Below the pieces are notes generated by a model. The model saw only the letters and a list, made by a program, of their open reading frames with translations, had not been told where the DNA came from and searched no databases. Made by a program: the position numbers and the translations under genes. Positions 61,780 through 64,000 of a stretch of 64,000 nucleotides of DNA are shown in pieces (within the stretch, counting starts at the first letter, position 1; the number at the start of each line of letters is the position of its first letter). The stretch is from Pseudonocardia sp. TRM90224 (lineage in GTDB: Bacteria > Actinomycetota > Actinomycetes > Mycobacteriales > Pseudonocardiaceae): NCBI RefSeq assembly GCF_021245725.1, contig NZ_JAJGSX010000020.1:111147-175146 (forward strand). The letters run 5' to 3'.

Positions 61780-62571
61780 ATGAGCGTGGAGATGGTCACC
61801 TCCGCAGACGGCACCACCATCGCGTTCGAGCGGCAAGGCAGCGGCCCGACCGTCGTGCTGATCGGCGGCGCGTTCAACGACCGCAGCACGATGACGGTGC
61901 TGGCCGGCGAGCTGGCCGCGGCCGGCTGCACGACGGTGGCGTTCGACCGCCGAGGGCGTGGTGAGAGCGACGAAAAGTCGCCGTACGCGGTGGAGCGGGA
62001 GATCGAGGACGTTGCCGCTGTCGCGGCCGCGGTGGGTGGGCCGCTGGGGTTGTTCGGGCACTCGTCGGGTGCAGTGCTCGCGCTGGAGGTCGCCGCTCGT
62101 GGTGTCCCGGTCGAGCGGCTGGCGGTCTACGAGCCGCCGTTCGTCGTTGCCGGGGGTCCGGCGCGGCCGGTCGACCTGCGCGACCGGATCCTCGAACGGC
62201 TTGCCGCGGGCGACCGGGACGCCGCGGTGGAGCTGTTCCTCGTGGAGGGTGCGGCGACGCCGCCGGAGATGGTCGCCGGCATGCGGCAGGACCCGGTCTG
62301 GGGCTGGTTCACGGCGCTCGCCCACACGCTGCCGCAGGATCTGGCAGTCGTCGGTCCTGGGGGCGAGCTGGGGGGCGACCGCTACGTCGGGATCACCGCG
62401 CCGACCCTGGCGATCGGCGGCGGGACGAGCCCGGAGTGGCTGCGCGACGGTGCGCGTGAGGTTGCGGCGCAGATCCCCGGTGCCCGGTACGTCACCCTCG
62501 ACGGGCAGGACCACAACGTGCTGAACAACGCAGCGGCGTTGCGCCCACTGTTGGAGACCTTCTACGCGTGA
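61780..62571 (+). CDS. Alpha/beta hydrolase
   Basis: 263 residues. Nucleophile elbow GHSSG (S95), oxyanion segment LIGGAFNDRS, acid region near PTLAIGGGTSPEW and the catalytic His in LDGQDHNVL are all present. It has no signal peptide. The ATG at 61780 has GAGAAGGAG-type sequence upstream. It lies 27 bases after the PucR gene and may share its transcript. Substrate unknown. Confidence 0.9.
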   Translation: MSVEMVTSADGTTIAFERQGSGPTVVLIGGAFNDRSTMTVLAGELAAAGCTTVAFDRRGRGESDEKSPYAVEREIEDVAAVAAAVGGPLGLFGHSSGAVLALEVAARGVPVERLAVYEPPFVVAGGPARPVDLRDRILERLAAGDRDAAVELFLVEGAATPPEMVAGMRQDPVWGWFTALAHTLPQDLAVVGPGGELGGDRYVGITAPTLAIGGGTSPEWLRDGAREVAAQIPGARYVTLDGQDHNVLNNAAALRPLLETFYA

Positions 62572-62691
62572 CGTTTAGTGATCGGATCGTCACCAGATGT
62601 CATGGCGGCGGAACCGCCGGGCAACGTCCCCGAAACACGCTGACGACAGTGTGTCGTGCGCTGCTCACGATCGGCGACGGGGAGACCGGAG

Positions 62692-63429
62692 ATGAGCCAG
62701 GGTCCAGAGGCGAGTCGGGACGATGCTGCGCAGTTGGATGCAGAAGCGGACGCCGAGCCGGTGGTGGGGATGACCGGTGCGCGGTTCGGGGGCGCCGGCC
62801 GGGCGCGTGGGAGATCGCGACGCACGGTGCAGCCGGCGGCGGTGGTCGAGCCTGGTTCCTCCGAGCCGGCTGCTGCGGTCGGGGCCCGGTTCGCGGGGGC
62901 GCCGCCCTCGGAGGTGCCTGCGGAGCCGGTGGTGGAGCCGGAGGGGCCTGCCGTCGGCGCGACCGGGGCGCGGTTCGCCGGGGCGGCCCGCCCTTCCCGA
63001 CCCGCCCGGGAGGCGGCCGACCTGCTCCCGCAGCCGATCGTCGTGCGGCTGGCGACGTCGCCGCCGCTGCCTGGCACGGAACCGGAGCCGGCGTCCGGCC
63101 CCGACCCGACCGTCGCCGTCCGCCCGTACGTTCTGACCCGCGGCCGGACGCGGGCCCGGATGGAGCTCGCCGTCGAGACGCTCGTGTCGACGGTGCCGTC
63201 GCCGCACCGGCAAGACTCCGGCCCCGAGCAGGCAGAGGTGACGCGGCTTTGCGCGCAGACCCGTTCCGTCGCGGAGGTGGCGGCGCTGATGCGGGTCCCG
63301 CTCGGGGTGGTACGCGTCCTGATCGGTGATCTCGCAACTGCCGGACTGGTCAGGGTGCATGTGGCGGCGTCCGCAAGTCCCGATCTGGCACTGCTGGAAC
63401 GCGTCCTGTCGGGGCTGCGCCGCCTCTGA
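62692..63429 (+). CDS. DUF742 protein with GARFxGA repeats
   Basis: 245 residues. The C-terminal half (about 140-245) is the DUF742 domain: VRPYVLTRGRTR, LCAQTRSVAEVAALMRVPLG, LIGDLATAGLV, LLERVLSGLRRL. DUF742 proteins are CvnC partners in conservons with a sensor kinase, roadblock protein and GTPase; none of these adjoin here. The N-terminal half is disordered and carries three GARF[AG]GA repeats (29-35, 64-70, 92-98). ATG 62692 has GGAGACCGGAG upstream. Confidence 0.85.
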   Translation: MSQGPEASRDDAAQLDAEADAEPVVGMTGARFGGAGRARGRSRRTVQPAAVVEPGSSEPAAAVGARFAGAPPSEVPAEPVVEPEGPAVGATGARFAGAARPSRPAREAADLLPQPIVVRLATSPPLPGTEPEPASGPDPTVAVRPYVLTRGRTRARMELAVETLVSTVPSPHRQDSGPEQAEVTRLCAQTRSVAEVAALMRVPLGVVRVLIGDLATAGLVRVHVAASASPDLALLERVLSGLRRL

Positions 63430-63522
63430 GGGAACGATTCGCCGACGAAATCCGGCCCCATGTCGCCGTCGAGCCGAATATCCGACATGATCGGCACATT
63501 CGGCGACGGGGGGAAACCGGAC

Positions 63523-63909
63523 ATGATCTACGGCGAGGACGCCGCGCCCGACTTCGCGGCGGGCGCGGACCAAGCGCCCGAGCCCGCGTTCGCCGTGCGC
63601 CCCTACGTCTTCACCGGAGGACGGACCAAACCCCGGTTCGACCTGGCGATCGAGGCGCTGGTGACCGCCGTGGCCGCCCCACCCGGCCCGCCGCGGACGA
63701 TGGAGCAGGACGAGGTCGTGCGGCTCTGCGGCGAGGCGCGGTCGGTGGCCGAGATCGCGGCGCTGATGCGGGTGCCGCTCGGGGTGGCCAGGGTGCTGAT
63801 CGGCGACCTCGCGATGGCCGGGCTGGTCGAGGTGCATTCGGCGCCCGGCGAGAAGGGCCCCGACCTCGCACTGCTGGAACGGGTGCTGAGCGGCCTGCGC
63901 CGGTTGTAG
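63523..63909 (+). CDS. DUF742 protein, tandem paralogue
   Basis: 128 residues; nearly all DUF742 (VRPYVFTGGRTK, RSVAEIAALMRVPLGVARVL, LLERVLSGLRRL), strongly similar to the preceding gene but without its repeat-rich N-terminus. The start ATG 63523 is chosen because the preceding sequence, CGGCGACGGGGGGAAACCGG, matches the leader of the first gene (CGGCGACGGGGAGACCGG). ATG codons at 63460 and 63487 are alternatives. This looks like a tandem duplication including the ribosome-binding region. Confidence 0.82.
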   Translation: MIYGEDAAPDFAAGADQAPEPAFAVRPYVFTGGRTKPRFDLAIEALVTAVAAPPGPPRTMEQDEVVRLCGEARSVAEIAALMRVPLGVARVLIGDLAMAGLVEVHSAPGEKGPDLALLERVLSGLRRL

Positions 63910-63923
63910 GACGCGCACGGGGG

Positions 63924-63995
63924 TGCCAGGAAAGCCACTTTCCTGTCCTGTGGTGCCAGGAAAGTGGCTTTCCTGGCAACGGGTGTGTTGCGCAC
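63924..63995. repeat. Family A double palindrome with tail hairpin, copy 8
   Basis: Follows the second DUF742 gene. Outer stem TGCCAGG / CCTGGCA, another paired variant. One half has T for C (CCTGtCC). The tail hairpin GTGTG-TTG-CGCAC (63983-63995) follows on the right, with a GU-type pair. Confidence 0.9.
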
Positions 63996-64000
63996 GCATC

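Noticed and set aside
17547..63995. Family A copies as a CRISPR array
   Set aside because: The copies are kilobases apart, with genes between, and have no regular spacers.
17547..63995. Short peptides with ESHFPA or KATFLP encoded by family A copies
   Set aside because: They arise in almost any frame through the repeat and lack starts and ribosome sites; only the soxDA copy lies in a coding frame.
1..64000. Insertion sequences, prophage or integrative element
   Set aside because: I found no transposase, integrase or phage genes and no long direct repeats flanking gene blocks.

Overview
The window is very GC-rich chromosomal DNA. It has strong G/C bias at third codon positions, many GTG starts, and genes joined by 4-nt ATGA/GTGA overlaps. 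Together with gene families such as DUF742, MauE-like, PucR, DUF5946 and LytTR/acetate symporter sets, this points to an actinomycete, most likely of the Pseudonocardiaceae type (inference). I see no transposase, phage gene, tRNA, rRNA or CRISPR array.

Layout. 1-7.2 kb: a partial gene, an aldehyde dehydrogenase, a membrane-anchored collagen-like protein, a PadR regulator divergent from a carotenoid oxygenase, and a PLP sulfur-amino-acid-type enzyme. 7.5-11.6 kb: a TlpA-like thioredoxin, an ABC exporter and a MauE-like protein in one unit, then a DUF5946 protein and a DoxX protein. 11.8-21.2 kb: CorA, then the operon glyA-soxB-soxDA-soxG-sdaA, which turns sarcosine into glycine, serine and pyruvate, with a divergent GntR regulator. 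21.2-25 kb: GNAT, SDR, a Gfo/Idh/MocA oxidoreductase and its divergent LacI regulator. 25.2-31.2 kb: a LytS/LytTR two-component pair driving two sodium:solute symporter sets, including actP. 31.5-42.5 kb: an XRE-TetR fusion regulator divergent from an eight-gene operon of dipeptide ABC transporter plus SDR, NDP-forming acyl-CoA ligase, acyl-CoA dehydrogenase and enoyl-CoA hydratase. 42.5-53.5 kb: a hydrolase relic, an MHS transporter, a flavin oxidase, a winged-helix regulator with twin operators, an M28 peptidase, an Ntn-hydrolase lipoprotein, an Ldh_2 dehydrogenase, an NmrA-like protein and a double Lrp regulator. 53.5-64 kb: an operon of divergent urease (UreAB fusion, UreC), amidohydrolase, MHS transporter and TPP enzyme, divergent from a PucR regulator, followed by a hydrolase and two DUF742 genes.

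The most unusual signal is a set of 14 intergenic inverted repeats of about 55-72 bp, in three unrelated sequence families (A: 8 copies, B: 3, C: 3). Family A is a palindrome made of two palindromes: each half folds on itself and also pairs with the other half. Copies sit between convergent, co-directional and divergent genes, so simple termination does not explain all of them. One family A copy sits in frame at the soxD-soxA junction and appears to have fused the two sarcosine oxidase subunits into one polypeptide.
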